A stretch of DNA of 64,000 bases from Hymenolepis diminuta (GCA_900708905.1 CAADRB010000006.1:4112316-4176315), one strand, 5' to 3'. Positions 1-13,544 are shown, counted from the first letter of the stretch. Made by a program: numbers and translations. Notes: generated by a model not told the origin, from the sequence alone.

Positions 1-2807
1 GTTTCAGTTTATCATAGACTAGGATAGGAATTTACAGCAGATCATCATCATCTGAGCACACTCAAAATTTGGCCCTTAAGTATCATGCTTTTAAATACGT
101 ACGACAGGTCACATCTGAAAAAAGGTTGTAGCATAGTGGAAGGTGTTTCCGTTACTTTAGATTGTTTCGGATATTTGAGACTCGTCAGCGCATATACAGG
201 GATTTTAATGACCCATTAAGCTGGCTAATGCTTGTCGACGGTGGGGTTAAATAATAGGTAGCGCTTCAGGATATCTTTCTTCCTATAATGAAATTAAGGA
301 TTACATCTAAAAGTGTCGCCTACTGACAAAAACTTTTGATTGATACTTGCGTTATCTATTGTTGCTCCCAAATTCAAAGGAAAGAAGTTTGTGCAAGTGT
401 TAAGGGTAAGTGAATTTGTGTTTCCAGTTTCATTCATTGCTGATCTACCAACGGTCATTCCTTCCTTTAACCTGCCTATCAAGGTGAAAACACACTTATG
501 AATAATTGGTAAATATTTCCCCTTGACGAAATTACTGTTTTGTTTCACAAGTTTCTTCTCTTTATAACTGAAATATTGACTGACCCTTAAATTGTTTATG
601 CAAACTAATGTGAATTATGCTGTTACTGTAAGTATTTCGGATTGAATTGTAATAATTTTTCGCTGTAGAAACGGGTTGAAATATCGGCCTGTAGATTTTA
701 AAGGTTGGCGACGGAAGGTTAAAAATAGCTCAAATTTTGAATATTCATAAAAATTTCATTGAATATTGATGACTTTGAACTTATCTTGAAGAAGAATGAG
801 CTTTTCCTGAAGAGAAAGCGGGAAAATTCTGCTGCAAGAACGGTTTCTTAAATTATTGAGAGCTGAAATATTGGATATTTCCTCACCCAAACTATCTACA
901 GATTCTCTTTTTCTACAGGTTAATGGAGTTCACTATGACCTAGAGGCAGATCAAACTTTTCCTGACTGGTTTGAGACTGGGGATATTTTCCAAAATGGTC
1001 TTGTTAGTGTCCCAGATGATGTGAAAGTTAGACTGTTGGTATGGACGGTAGGAGCAACTGAAAATAAAACTGAAGGGTTTTATCCATCCCAAGACTACTT
1101 CAAATCTTGCTTTCGACGAAACTGTCGTGATTTTCTCTAAATTCTTTTGATAAGTCTAATGAAATTCGAAGATCCTTTCACTTTCTTTCACCAGAGAACA
1201 TGATAAAGGCGGGATGATCCATGCTTGCCATCTTAGTACTAGTTTTGAATTCGGTGATTTACTGCCATTATGAAGCATTATTTTAAGTGTCCACTGTATT
1301 TGACTGGTCTTCGGGAATGTTGTCTAACTGATATTTGTTGTCGAATCCTCAGAATGATTAAAAAATTGATAACTTCACATTAGAGGATCTTGCTAATGAA
1401 TACATAAACTTGGACATAATGTGTGACTGACATGAATCAACGGAAGTCCGGTGACCGCAATTTTATCAATCGAATCGCCAGTGAAACTGTGTCTCAGAAC
1501 GTTTCCATTTTCAGTAAAACTGGTTTTATAATAATTTGCACTTTGCCTGATTTTGTCCGTACAAGTCTCATAGTTGCAACTGGTGTGGTAAACGAGGACA
1601 TAAGGAAACAATGTACTGGATGAAACCAGAACTCAGAAAGAAGTACCTCATTCAGATTGAATCAACTGTCAGTCTGGTGACAGAACCAATAGCCAGTTCG
1701 AAGAAGGATATGAAGCAGAATGATGATCCACAGAAGAATCCCCACAAACGTGTTACAAAAACGAGCAGGAAGAGGTGAAAGGTAAAAAAGCAGCATCCTG
1801 AGTAGTTGTCGAATTGAAACCAGTATCTAACGTGCATACTGCCGTGAAGACAGAGAATTGGGATCTTCTTTCGACGAATGCAATGTTCTGTTCCAGGCAT
1901 CTGAGGCGAAGAGGAAACGGACTGGTCCTACGAAAAAGGGGAGGCAGCCATGCTAGGAAAGCTGTAAGCTGTACTCGAGAACTTCTGGAAAGCTTCTCCT
2001 CGAAGATTTGATGAGAAATTTCCAATGGAAGTACTAATGGAAAGAACTAGATCGAAGCTGCATCGATCATCTAAATACGCTCGTGAAAAAAGAATGAGTC
2101 ACCAAGACAGAATATGAAACCAACAAAAGGACTTTAAGCGAGCCCGAAGAAGTTTACGAGGAAGATGCGTCTTAAAAAGGGAAATGTCAAGGTGAAAATG
2201 TAATCGCGAAAAAATAACTGTTTTCCCATGGTGGAATTAATGTTATATTTTATACGTTCTTCCCATTATTATTGGAATAGTGACTAACTGTTAAATTTTT
2301 CATTTGAATTAATATGAATTACACTATACTGTAATTGAACAGTATTAAGTTTCTCCTTTAACAACAAGAACTTGTGTTTTTCCCTCTTCTGGCTGAGGTA
2401 TCGTCTTATAGATTGTAAGACTACCTTTTTTTGATAAAAACTGCTTGCGTTCCACTAATCAAACGCTAGTTGTTTTTGCGATGCCGCACTAGCATAAGAG
2501 TATTTGAAAGAAATTGCTCGAGATTTAACTGTCCGGTAGGGATTAAAACTTTTTAAGGCAAATAAGCTCCTTTTTTGGACCTTTGCTTTGTCCTTAACAC
2601 AACTGATGGATTAATACGTGATAAACTAAATTCTAATATTATGATAAATCTTTGAAGCAAACTTCCTTGGTTAAGTATGGAAAAACTTGCAGCTAGTTTC
2701 TAGTCGAATCGTATAAATTTGACTTGCTCCTAGGTTAATAGTTGATAGTCAATTCATGGTATTGGTGTAGAATGAAACCTATCTTTGACATCTGCTTTGC
2801 CCTACAG
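1..2807. other. Partial AMPK beta intron
   Basis: This is the left-truncated intron before the first visible AMPK beta exon. It contains the first gag relic (about 856-1625) and, further down to about 2010, Lys/Arg-rich open segments that may be the tail of the same element. I found no CBM48-coding exon here. Confidence 0.7.
856..1625 (+). mobile_element. Decayed Ty3/gypsy-type retrotransposon gag, copy 1
   Basis: Frame 856-1140 reads HYDLEADQTFPDWFETGDIF and PDDVKVRLLVWTVGA. This has the layout of invertebrate gypsy gag proteins (a F-Y/H-Y-D-P-E start, a TFxxWF segment, then DDAAKVRLLLRKLG), the domain I know as DUF7083-like. After a stop, the frame resumes around 1393-1620 with LANEYINL. 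A degenerate zinc knuckle lies at 1575-1616: CNWCGKRGHKETMY, that is C-X2-C-X4-H-X4 with the last Cys replaced by Tyr. Stops and frameshifts show it is non-functional. The same blocks recur in the same order at 24.07-24.85 kb. No reverse transcriptase or integrase is recognisable downstream. Confidence 0.75.
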
Positions 2808-3101
2808 CCCACAACCACAAGCACCACTGGTGTACAGAACAATACCATCACGGTGAACATGTCGGATTTCGATGTTATCGAAGCGCTAACCAATATGGAC
2901 GCGGTACCAACAGGTAGTTCACCCCCGGGTGAGTATGGACAGGTGATCCCACCTAATCCTCTCTCAACTCCCCTCTATGGAGGTACTGTAGGGTCGACCA
3001 CAGGCACCTCTCCACCCGGTTCACAACCTGCGGCACCCAATGCCCTCGGAATTGATGCAAAGTCCTCTAAACCTCCTCTTCTACCGCCACAACTGCTACA
3101 G
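2808..3101 (+). CDS. PRKAB: AMPK beta exon (linker plus PPLLPPQLLQ)
   Basis: Acceptor ctttgccctacag precedes 2808 and donor CAG|GTATGT follows 3101. The exon is 294 bp, phase 0 at both ends. It encodes the segment after the glycogen-binding module and the start of the ASC domain. Confidence 0.9.
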
Positions 3102-6100
3102 GTATGTTGGACTTAAATAAGATCTGATCTCGCATATTGTTTGCCTCTATATAACCGTTCATTTTTGGCTCTTGTTATTTAAAGCATAGGTGATTACTGT
3201 TTCATTGGATCACGTATATTCATTTCTTAGGTGGATCTGATCTCATTTGCACATCTAGATGAATGATCTCCTGCCTGTCATTATGTCAATCCGCATTCTG
3301 CCTTGAGTTTGTGGTGATCGTTTTCCCCTAGGGTAGTAGGATTACAGTTCTGTAGCTGCAAAAATAGGACATCGTTTCTTGGTTAGAAAAAAAGGGGGAG
3401 AAGATACCTTAGAAATAAGTTTATTCTAGATAGGAACACTCGAAATAAAACAAATAATATGACGTTTATGCAAAGCACAATTAAAGCACAATTTTAAATC
3501 TCCGTTATATATTGTGAGTTAGCCTTTATCATATGTGTCGCTGCCCATTCGTTCTCCAGGATAGGAGAAGAAAGGAAATTTAAATGTTTGTCGAAGTTAG
3601 AGATGACCAGAAGTGCGGAATTCAGCCACCTTGTTCTATATGCTACACTAACCAATCACCACCGAGATATCTGTAGTCTAACTTAATATTCACTAACCTT
3701 GGGTAATTTTTATGCCCTCATCTTTGGCAAGAAGTCAGCTGTATATTAGGGTAACAATGCTCGCTATGCTTCCCTTTGCATGATATATAAAAGAATATTA
3801 ACGTATACCATCCCCACTAGTATATGAGTTTGAGAACTGTTCTTTGGTTATCGAAGAAATCGAGGAGGAGTGTCATAAGAAAGATTTGAGAAAAAAACTT
3901 TCTGATTTGTGGTTGGTCTAACTAAATACAGACTTTCGGTCGGTAAAACGGGTCGCTCTGTATAAGTGCCGTGTAGGCATAAGTAATATCTATTTTGCAG
4001 TTATTGTATACATTTTGAAACACCCAACGGGAGAATCCAGGCTTTTCTTTTGTGTTCCCTTTTTAAAAAGAAATTAAGTACTGTTTGAGTCGTTTTTCTA
4101 CCTGAAATGTCTTCAGAATTTTAAACAGCTGGACTGTGAATGTTGCTATTGTTATATCCATTCCATTTCGGCTTAATAATTTTATGTAAGAGAGCATTTA
4201 TTCTTATCCAATGTGGGATTGGAAATCTCGAAAGACCCAGTTATTTTATCTGTAATTTTCTTTGAACATTGGGTTTCGCACAAAATTTGGTGCATGCCTA
4301 ACGATTTCTACTGTAGTAATATCCCATTATTTTTGGCGTTAATTATCGCGGGCATCATTCAGAATTGCTTTTGAATGATCATACGTTTGATAAACGAAGC
4401 CCTCAATTGGAGATCAAGTGAGTATTTACAATATTTGAAACCTATTATCAAATAGAAATGACGTTAAGTGGCTTTTTAATTGAATTAACACTTGAACCCT
4501 TTGCATTATTATGTTGGACCATAACGATATCGAAAACCCACACACATGATGAAAAGTTTTGTGTGTATTTTAACAATTACCTTGGCATGAGAGAAGTATC
4601 TTGACTGTTCTTCGATAGTGGTGTTGTCATTTGGAAGGTTGTTTAGGCTAGCAACAACCAGGTAATTTCAATGATTTCGGATCTGCGTTTTATGTTTTGT
4701 CGAACATCTATGCATTATTGCCACCATCTTTCGTGCGTTGTATTTAAGTTCATTTATTTCAGTGTATACTTTGACTCTGTTAGAATAATGAATTTGTAGC
4801 TTTCAAGTTTATGTTTTGCGAAAGGAGATGATCTGAATCTATTCTTGATCGACTTTACCTATTCAATTCAAAATTGAAGCATATTTTGGTAATATCACTG
4901 TGTTAGGATAAAATATCAAAAACTATGGTGTCGGGTGGATGTCGTTCCTCGGTAACGTCTTAAAGATTGGTTCGTCTACATTTTGCCTTTTAGTAATTTT
5001 TTATAGTCCACTGCTCCAATCTCCTCATTGTATGGTAGATTTAATCATTGCTTCCTGGAACTGTATATTTTTTAAGTGTCGGGGAAGAACGAAGCTGTGT
5101 TCTTTTCTCTTTTCTCTCCGTTTGTCCTATGTTTATTTACGAAGATGTGACATTACTGTTTAAACTAGCTTTAATTTTCTTTAAATAATAATGCATCGAA
5201 TTAGCGTGCCGTGTTTATATGATCTTCTTTATTTTGGGAGAAAGTATGAACCTAGCGTTATTCCGATTGGGGATTTATTCTGGGGATGCGAAGGCACTGA
5301 CTATGTATAAGGCAAGAACGCGACATGATCGCTCCGAGGCTATACAGAATGACTCATTTTGGTGGAGCAAATCCAGAAAGTTCTCTAAAATTAAAAATAT
5401 TGAAATTGATAATCTCTCCTTGTCTTATTTGTAGTCTGACTTTAAATAAATAAGATTATCTTGAGATATAACCTATAGTTCATACAATATTCGTAAACAC
5501 CCGCTTTATCACCGGGACTTGGACTATGGTTTTACCACTTTATATTTTCGTTGCATATGGTTCTTTATGATCATGTGATTTCTGGCAATTGATCGTGGAC
5601 TTTTTGCGGAAATTAGTGTACTTATTCAAGCATGCAGTAGTAACATTATTAGCTGCTTTTTATTTTCCTTTCCTTCATCAAGCAGTATTCGCAGTTTCCG
5701 GGAAAAAAGTGCCTTCTGTTTGTAATTAAATTTGATACTTTTAACCAGACAGTTAACGTTTTTTTACCGTGAGGGCTATGACGAAACACAAAAAGCGAGA
5801 TTTATCTCTTCGTATTTGCCCGAATATTTGCTCAAGAAAGCCCTTGAAAAAGACATGTTTGATCATGAATGGAGAAAAGTTTATTGCACTAACAATCGTT
5901 TTTAGGTTTGGAAATTTCCGTTCCACGTCTTCAATAGATGAATGACATTTGTATAATCTATAAACATGTGATTATTACGGCAATTTGGCTGTGTGCTATC
6001 TACGTGATAAGTACTTCCTGCTGTATTGATATTTTAGACATAAATAAACAACCTGTTATGGCGAGGATGTTTTGTTTTCCTACAAATTCTCTTGGAAAAG

Positions 6101-9100
6101 TAAAGTTACATTGTGCCAGGTCTTAATTGAGGTTGGTATTAAAAGGTTGACGTCTTTTTACAAGATTTAAAGCATTTGCAACCAGATGTTTATTTTCTAT
6201 GCACTCCTTGCTTCTCAGACCAATTCTCAATATGTTTGAGATCGATTAGGGACATACATGTGAAAGTCTGTTAAATTAAAAGAGATAGTCTTAACATATT
6301 GGGAACTATTTACAAAAGATCTAGAGGATTCCAAAGGGAATACGGCTTTGCTTTATCTCGTCTTAGTATATTATGTCAAGTACAACTGTTTAGATATACA
6401 AATGGGGCATTTGATGACAGGCGGAAGTCAACCATCACAAGTCGCCATGTCTCGAAGGAAGTTTATTATGCAGTCAGCTACTGAGGATCTGGATACTACT
6501 AGTAACATCTGTATTTACTAGTACCTCTACGTTCCGGAATACAAATATCAATAACAATACTTAAACTGGCTCATAATCAACAAGACTTGGTGGATAAATC
6601 ATTGACATTTATAAGCTAACCAGGATTGACAATTTTTTCCTTTCATTTTCCAGTTCTCCTTCCTCTAACATATCCTAGAACTTATCTGTTAAACTAGCTT
6701 GAAACTGCGTCGTCTTGTGAGCTAAGGTAAGTGAGCAACTTAAGTGCCCCCACCAAAAGGATCGAGCATGCCGATCACATACCGAATGTATGGTTTTCTT
6801 TAGGAAATCAGATTCCTGATAAGTATCAAATCAATCGACAAATTTAGATTCTCAAAATTATATTATTATTATTATTAGATTTTTTCATCTTTTTATGAGG
6901 TCACTTGGTTATCAGTCCCTGAAAATCGTCTTTTAGGCAGATTTTTGAATTACTCTTATTCCGTTTTCTTTTTCCATAAAGTAGTCGCTGAAAGAAAAAT
7001 CAACAAAGTATATTATTTGTTCTTTTCCTTTGGAAAACTGTCTTTAGTCGGTAATTTTGATCCAGAATCGTTTGTCAGCGGTTAGGAGGTGCTTTTCTAT
7101 CGCTTCTGGAATGACTAGGTCAATCGACAGTAATTTCAGATTTTTTGCATAATTTCCGATGCGCTTTTTCAAATATAAATATTTGTGCATCTACTAGATG
7201 GGAGAACAGATGGTAATGTTTGTACAATGTCAGTGTCTAATAATAGATTTTATTGCGTTGACATGCAAACACACGCAAGCATTTGGAACAAGACTACTTA
7301 TTTAATCACATAGCATTTCTTCAATAAATAATTGTCTTTTATTTTTTTTGCGCAGGTGATTTTGAACCGGGATACCAACGCTCAGTGTGACCCCAACCTA
7401 TTGCCCCAGCCTAACCATGTTATGTTGAACCACATGTATGCGCTTTCTATCAAGGTAAGCATCATTTTATGTTCTATCTTTATTCATTTAAAAAGGACTG
7501 CATGTTTGTACTAGTAACAAGACAGGCATCTATGGTCTAAAAACATAAACTTCTTATTAATTGTTCAAGAGGATTATGCGTTTATGATAGCGTGTACCGA
7601 CTATTTGGGTGCTTCAAGCTCATAAGATCACTTATTCTGAGTTTGTTCTATTTAAATAGATATGAACAAGGGATTCTGTTTGAGTAGCGCTAAAATTCAT
7701 TTCACTTAATTGGAAATGACGGATGACATCCTTAATCCATTAGTCCTGACGTAAAATTTTCAAGTCCACTGGAGAATTTTTAACAAAATTTGGCTTGAGT
7801 AGAGAGAAAGTATCTTGCAGCCGTTCTTACGGGAAACTGGTGTTCTGTCGACGCTCTTATTGACTAGAAATAACCAGAGCGATTGGTCATCATAACCACT
7901 GCATGTGCACCGTTGGGTGCCAACCTCGTAATTTCTGACTTGATAGTTTTAGTTTTTGTAGATAGTGTGCAATTTGTTTGGTTCAGCTCATTTCTTGGAA
8001 ATGAAGTAGTCCTACAATTTCTTTCCTTTTTCACTCCAAATTCCTATTTCTTTTGCTAATACATGTGAGAATGACGAGCCGTCGTGTTTTAGATTGTGGA
8101 TTTTATAAGGCGCTATTCTTCAGTTGATACAAAATTAATCGTGGCTTAAGTCTCTGTTAAACATGATAGTATAGATCTATTAGATAAATTCGGTATGCGG
8201 TTCTTTAAAAATAATGCTTTTCGAAGCCACCTTATGAACAATGTCAATAGTATTGAAGTTTGCTAGACCTGAATAATAGCTGATTCCAGCAATAAGGATG
8301 TCCTCAGATTAATCAAATACTCTTCGGTTCTAAAATGTTTTAAGTGATAGAACCTCCATGTTTATTGAAAACTGACTGTTGATTAGCATCCGATATCTGT
8401 GGTTCACATATGTAGGTCTGTTTATTTTCTTCCACCACAACATATTTGATATTTTTTTGTTCACAAAATATAAGCAAACTGTTTCACATGCTTTACACCC
8501 ATGTGTGTATGCTTATTTTTTGCAGATTTCGATGAAAAAAACATCCTTGCACTTTATTTAATCCATGTAAAGCAATAAGTTCGTTTACTTACAATGTTAG
8601 AAGACGGGCTACTGATCGGACTAACACCAGCGGGCTTTTACTCAGGGGTAAGGGCGTATGTGGAATTTGTAACCAATCTTTGAATCATTTCTCTTTATTA
8701 AGATACGATACAAGTACGTATGTCGCCAATTTCTTGACATTTCATCGTAGCTTTACCCTAGTAAATGCTCAGGGAATAGATTGAACTTGGTCGTCTAGAA
8801 TGGAATTTGAATAAGTGGCGCAATTTTATTGTTTTTACCCACATCAAGACAAATTTACAGTTTCTAATAATGAAAAGTGAATACGAGAGATATTGTATAT
8901 TTCTATAGCCCACAACAAAGCAAAAATGCCTTTTACGATTGTGAAAAGTAACTAAAATCGGGCAACAGTAAGCCCAACAAATGATACAGGAGATAGGATA
9001 AAAAGATACTGAGAGTAAAATCAAGGTATCGAAGAGCCTTACTTCATTTGATTTTTGATTTCAGGTTGTACAACATTTACTTAATGGGTAGTCCATATTC

Positions 9101-9630
9101 CAAAATTCAAATTTCTTGACTGACCATCTGGATTGAGCGAATTCTTGTCCCCGATATCCGGCGCTTATTGACCAGTTGTATTGAAACTATAAAGCAGTTT
9201 AACTAGGGATGAAGAAACGGGAATTGAAGCAGAGATAAAGCCAAGTCATCAAAGTAGTCTTACTTAACTTTAATTTGGAATTCATTAGGTTTTTTCCTTT
9301 GTGCTTAATAAGCGTAATCCACTATACCATATTGTAATATTCTCAGGTTCAAATATCCGGATTTGATATCCTGATTGATTAGATGCAGTTATTGATCATG
9401 CCATTTCTATCAATTTATCTCCTCTTATAGCTTAAAGCCGAGAGGTGATATTATTTACCTATGTTTTTAAATAATATTGAGTCTTAACCGCTCTCTCAGG
9501 GCTTGAAATTTCAGAAACAGGAATGATAACTTTTTGGTTTCTTCTTTTTTAGGATGGAGTGATTGTCTTATCAGCAATATCAAGGTATCGTCAGAAGTTT
9601 GTTTCAACGGTTCTCTACAAGCCCATATAA
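2808..9630 (+). CDS. PRKAB: AMP-activated protein kinase subunit beta, C-terminal half (3 exons, 5' part outside window)
   Basis: The protein is the scaffold subunit of the heterotrimeric energy sensor AMPK; its C-terminal ASC region joins the catalytic alpha and nucleotide-binding gamma subunits. Joining 2808-3101, 7356-7454 and 9553-9630 (all phase 0) gives 156 residues ending in a TAA stop. The first exon has GVQNNTITVNMSDFDVIEAL, matching the vertebrate stretch after the carbohydrate-binding module. Next come PPLLPPQLLQ, VILNRDT, LPQPNHVMLNHMYALSIK and the terminal DGVIVLSAISRYRQKFVSTV followed by LYKPI, the diagnostic end of the family. The glycogen-binding CBM48 module and N-terminus are not in the window, and nothing like them is seen in 1-2807. 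The linker between the VIEAL and PPLLPP motifs is Pro/Gly/Thr-rich and, from memory, about 25 residues longer than in vertebrates. Donors and acceptors are canonical. I see no AATAAA within several hundred bases of the stop. The gene is convergent with CEP131. Confidence 0.95.
3102..7355. other. AMPK beta intron (4.25 kb)
   Basis: Intron between the linker exon and the ASC exon, with GT-AG ends. It is AT-rich with an (ATT)n run near 6861-6877. I see no supported gene or element in it. Confidence 0.85.
6861..6877. repeat. (ATT)n microsatellite
   Basis: A short perfect run of ATT units inside the AMPK beta intron. Confidence 0.85.
7356..7454 (+). CDS. PRKAB: AMPK beta exon (ASC core)
   Basis: Acceptor ttttttttgcgcag and donor AAG|GTAAGC flank 99 bp in phase 0. 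It encodes VILNRDTNAQCDP then LPQPNHVMLNHMYALSIK, the most conserved part of the beta subunit. Confidence 0.97.
8938..9180 (+). repeat. Dispersed repeat family A, copy 1
   Basis: This segment shares ordered blocks with 18068-18304. Examples are gagagtaaaatcaaggtatc against gagagtaacgtcaaggtatc, then cttcatttgatttttg and gcgcttattgaccagt. A shorter inverted match lies at 24985-25105. There are no ORFs or clear terminal repeats. Its class (SINE, MITE or LTR fragment) is unknown. Confidence 0.7.
9222..9395 (+). repeat. Possible diverged tandem copy of repeat A
   Basis: Immediately downstream of copy 1. It repeats the same order of motifs (gagataaagc, caaagtagtcttactt, gtaatccactataccatatt, atatccgg, ttattgatca) with substantial divergence. 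Relationship judged by eye only. Confidence 0.4.
9553..9630 (+). CDS. PRKAB: AMPK beta terminal exon
   Basis: Acceptor tttcttcttttttag precedes 9553. The 78 bp encode DGVIVLSAISRYRQKFVSTV and LYKPI followed by TAA. This is the family's characteristic C-terminus. Confidence 0.97.
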   Translation, partial: DGVIVLSAISRYRQKFVSTVLYKPI

Positions 9631-10180
9631 CCCGAGATCGCGGTGTGAATAGAGAGATTTCGAATCTTGAAAGAAGGAGGGAGCCTATTTTTGTTTTCCA
9701 TTCTGCATTGCACGCGCACATCTATGTTGAAACTGATGAAAAGAGCTTTCGTATGTATAGTGGGGACGGAAGAACCATTGTTTTCCAAACTCCCCTCTAT
9801 CTACTCGCGCCGCCATTTGTATGTAATTTCTCATTAGAGCCCCAACATCTAAATCTCTCATGTTCAGAGCACCATCCACCCATCCAAAGGAATACTAAAT
9901 CATCCCAGACAAAAGCGCCCCATGTTTTACACACGCAAACGCATTGCAACATACGGTGAAATGAGTCCTAGCCGTCGCGTTTCGCTTTATTCTCCACAAC
10001 ATTCGGAATTACATATTTGTTATCTAGTTCCTCCTCCTTAACGCTTTCCTCCTCATCTCTTATTACTGTGCTGCAGTATCTCTTTTGGGCCACAAAGTTT
10101 TGCTGCCATTGTTGTTTCTATATTACTGCAATTGATGATAGCACACACATTGTGTATGGTTGATTTGTTCATATACTGCT

Positions 10181-10202
10181 ATATATATATGCATATATAT
10201 AT
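10181..10202. repeat. AT palindrome
   Basis: (AT)5-GC-(AT)5, a perfect self-complementary 22-mer able to form a cruciform. It lies about 550 bp after the AMPK beta stop. Confidence 0.85.
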
Positions 10203-10321
10203 GTATAACACTTTTTCTATCGGTGAATATGGGTCATTCTTCCTCTCTCTTTGAACTGCGATATGATGGTTTTATTCTGTTGGACAACTGGAATTGATTG
10301 TAAGGGTAACTTCGTGTTCAG

Positions 10322-10341
10322 TCATCATCATCATCATCATC
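10322..10341. repeat. (CAT)n microsatellite
   Basis: Six to seven consecutive CAT units. Confidence 0.85.
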
Positions 10342-10917
10342 AGTTAGGGTGAAAATGGAAGGTACAAAGTTGTGTTTAGAAGGATCACCAGTATCGGTTA
10401 TTAATAGGGAGGGGATGATGAAACGTTGCCTGCTCGCAGGGTCACCGGTACCACGGCATATGATAGCGCTCCCTACTGTTAACCGGGATGTCCATAGAGT
10501 TGAGCCAAATGTAGGGCCTGGGATGGCTCAGCTCCCGTCCTAGAGTATTTAAGTTGCCATCTACAATGTACCAAAAGTTAGGGGAAGGGAGAGTACAAGA
10601 CTAAAAGTGCCTCAGGAATTTGTTTACAGCATTAATTTTAACTGGTAACTGACCTTGATTGAGGTTAGAAAATGAGTCCAAAGTTAAAGGGCAGAAAAAT
10701 ACAGAATAGAAGTAAGAATGAAACCTAAAGGGGTTCATGAATCATAAATAAGTGTTTAGCCTTAGGCAGTTCGTTCTCTTATCGATAAAGAAGGGTTCAA
10801 GTAAGTGTCCGATTAGTCATTGTCAACGAGAGAATTACTGAGACGTTCACACCCAATTGTAACTTAAGACTTTGGGATAATTTCTTACAAAGAAGATTGG
10901 AGCAAGTGAATTAGAGC

Positions 10918-10985
10918 TCGGTAGTGTAATGGGGATTACGATGGTTTCCGTTGAGGGTTGCGAACGGGGTCGGACTGGTCAGCAG
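10918..10985 (+). repeat. tRNA-like fragment
   Basis: Has a box-A-like tagtgtaatgg and a box-B-like ggttgcgaac about 35 bases later. The spacing is shorter than in a true tRNA and no cloverleaf closes, so a SINE or tRNA remnant is the most I would claim. Confidence 0.25.
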
Positions 10986-13544
10986 GATTTAAAGCGTTCA
11001 CAAATTTCCCACATGTAAATTCATCTGTGTTCGCCCTTGAAAGACTTCGTATGACAATCTTACGAGTCTATTTGAGACAGTGAAATATGTTATAGAATCA
11101 GCTGGTTTGATTGCATATTTATGAAAAAAGTATCAAATGAGAATTTTTCAGTAAGAGGGATGTAGATTAAGGTTCCGAAGAAACAAGGACACCGAGAGTC
11201 ATTTCCGAAGAAAGAATCGATCATCTGCAGAGTTCCTCCTTACTCCTCTATATTTCAGATATCAGGCGTGCAAAATGTAAATAAAAATGGTAGGATTTCT
11301 GAAATAAATTCGAGTTTACTAGGTGCATATAAATGGGAGAAAATTCAAGCAAAATTGCCTTGTGTTCGTTACTCAGAGATTTCATCCACTGTTTCAACAA
11401 AGCTAAATGCTCATAAAATCGGTTATCAATTGGTACCCATATAAGCATCTGTAATAAATTTGATATTTATTATGAAACATCAATTTGATTGCAATAAATC
11501 ATAATTAAGCCACAAGATGTTTCTTATTGTATTATTGTCCGGAGAAATAGGATGCTCTTTTAACGAGTGGGATGTTGATCACCAGAAAACCTATTTGTCG
11601 CCTGATTAATTAAGGTAAAATAATGAAAAACAATATAAAAAATTGTAATGTTAAATATTTTAAGAAATCAAAGCAAAAATGATGTGGCTGTTGGAACAGA
11701 GATCGTACCTTAATAAATGGGTCGGACCAGATTGTCGGTCCCCATTACTAAAGTACTTTGGACAGTGGAAATGCGACACCGGATTCGGTCGTTTTTCCAG
11801 CTATATGCTACCAGTAGTACTATAACAAGAAGTACAGGAATGTATGAGAAAGGTTATACGGTACTCTTGCGTGTATATTTCGTAATCTTACATAAAGAAT
11901 GAGAATTACCAAATTAAATGTCCGAAGAAGACGCTGAACAAACAACACAGCACGAATAGGTATGACATTTTGATAAGTAAGGGAGTTTATGACATTAAAG
12001 AATAAGACGGCAACGCTTCGGATACAAGAAATCAATCAATAATTCAATTTGCTCTAACTACCCGCAAATGACTCCGATTCGGTCAAGTACAAAACAACTG
12101 CCACCAATAGATTGAGTATTTGTCCACGAATACGTCTAAATATGTGTCCTTTCTATAACTATCCCAAATTTAAAGCACTATTGCCTCTCCTCATCATCTC
12201 TGGGTCCTTTTTCTAGATAGCGGTATTTCGGGTTCAAATTCCATACTAGTTAATACTGATCTTTAGCTGAAAACTTTTGTTTTCCCAAGTTAACTATCGA
12301 AACATTGTTTGCTGCAACTTATGCCTGAATTTGTCCCCTTTAAGAGCACACCTGAAGCAACTACATGAAATAAAATATGTAGTCATATTTGATAATTTGA
12401 CTTCCTTATCTATCTTGTGATTTCTGATTAAATATGGATCTTGAATCGCGGCATTCTGGTGAGATTTTTACATACAGAAACCTCTCTCCTTACTCGGTTT
12501 AACTAGTATAGTTGATTTCGCCGTTTACTGCATTTAGACTAATTAGTTTCGTGGTCTTTAACCCTATGGATGTGAATTTTGAATAGTACACAACTGATAC
12601 AGGGGAAATCCATCACTATGTCAACTTAATAAGCAACAGAGTAAATTAGTAATATTTTAGTTGAATGAATTATGTAGCTGTTCAAAATGTTTTTATAACC
12701 TTGAGAATGTCAACATATAAGGTCTGAGTGAGATATAATGATCAGAGATCATTTATTGAATGAGGACTAACAAGTTTCTAATAAAGTAGTGACTTGGAGA
12801 ACATACTTCAATTCAATTTCTGAATGAGCCTCGAGATGCAAGTAGTATAATCATTTGTCCAAGTCGCTTTCACATATCTCCTTTTACTCAGCTCGTGCAC
12901 ACAATCTGATTCCATCAGTTGCATTAACTAACTGGCAGGGTGATGAAAAAGGGTGATTGTTTTCCCCTTCCTCCTCCGAGATCTTTTTTTCTAAGAGCTA
13001 TAGTTAGATTTGGCAAAAAAATTTTAATATTATTGGATCACGCGATTACTTGAGTATTTGAGTTCATTGTTGCTTACTTTTGGATGTAGCATACAAAGAG
13101 AAACTCAAATTCCCTGTGTGTTAAGGCGTGTATGGAAGGTTTATATACGTCATTTTAAGTCAGAAAAGTACATAATTGATAAGACAACGGTGGCTGTCCT
13201 AAGAACAGAAGGTCTTTATTAATGAAAAGACGTCAGTCAATCGCCTCAGTGGCTCTTGAACAAGTGCAACGTTGCTAATTGCAGGGGAATATTCGCAGCA
13301 AAGAAGGCAAGGCTTTTATAATATCAGGGGATTAATGTTTTGCAAATATAACCATTATTACCAACTTTAAGTCCTCAATTGTAAATACTTTAAGTCTTAC
13401 AAGAGAAAAGGATGGTTAAACTATCTTATATCCCAATCTTGATTCTGGATGTAATGCCAATATCTTATAGGAACTTTGAGGTGGTTTATATTGCAGATGG
13501 ATAAACTTACCAAATTACGGGAAACAGTGGAAATGACAGCCTAA

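Larger units (their letters stand above)
7455..9552. other. AMPK beta last intron (2.1 kb)
   Basis: GT-AG intron. Its 3' half holds a dispersed repeat of about 240 bp (8938-9180) and probably a diverged tandem partner (about 9222-9395). No gene seen. Confidence 0.8.
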
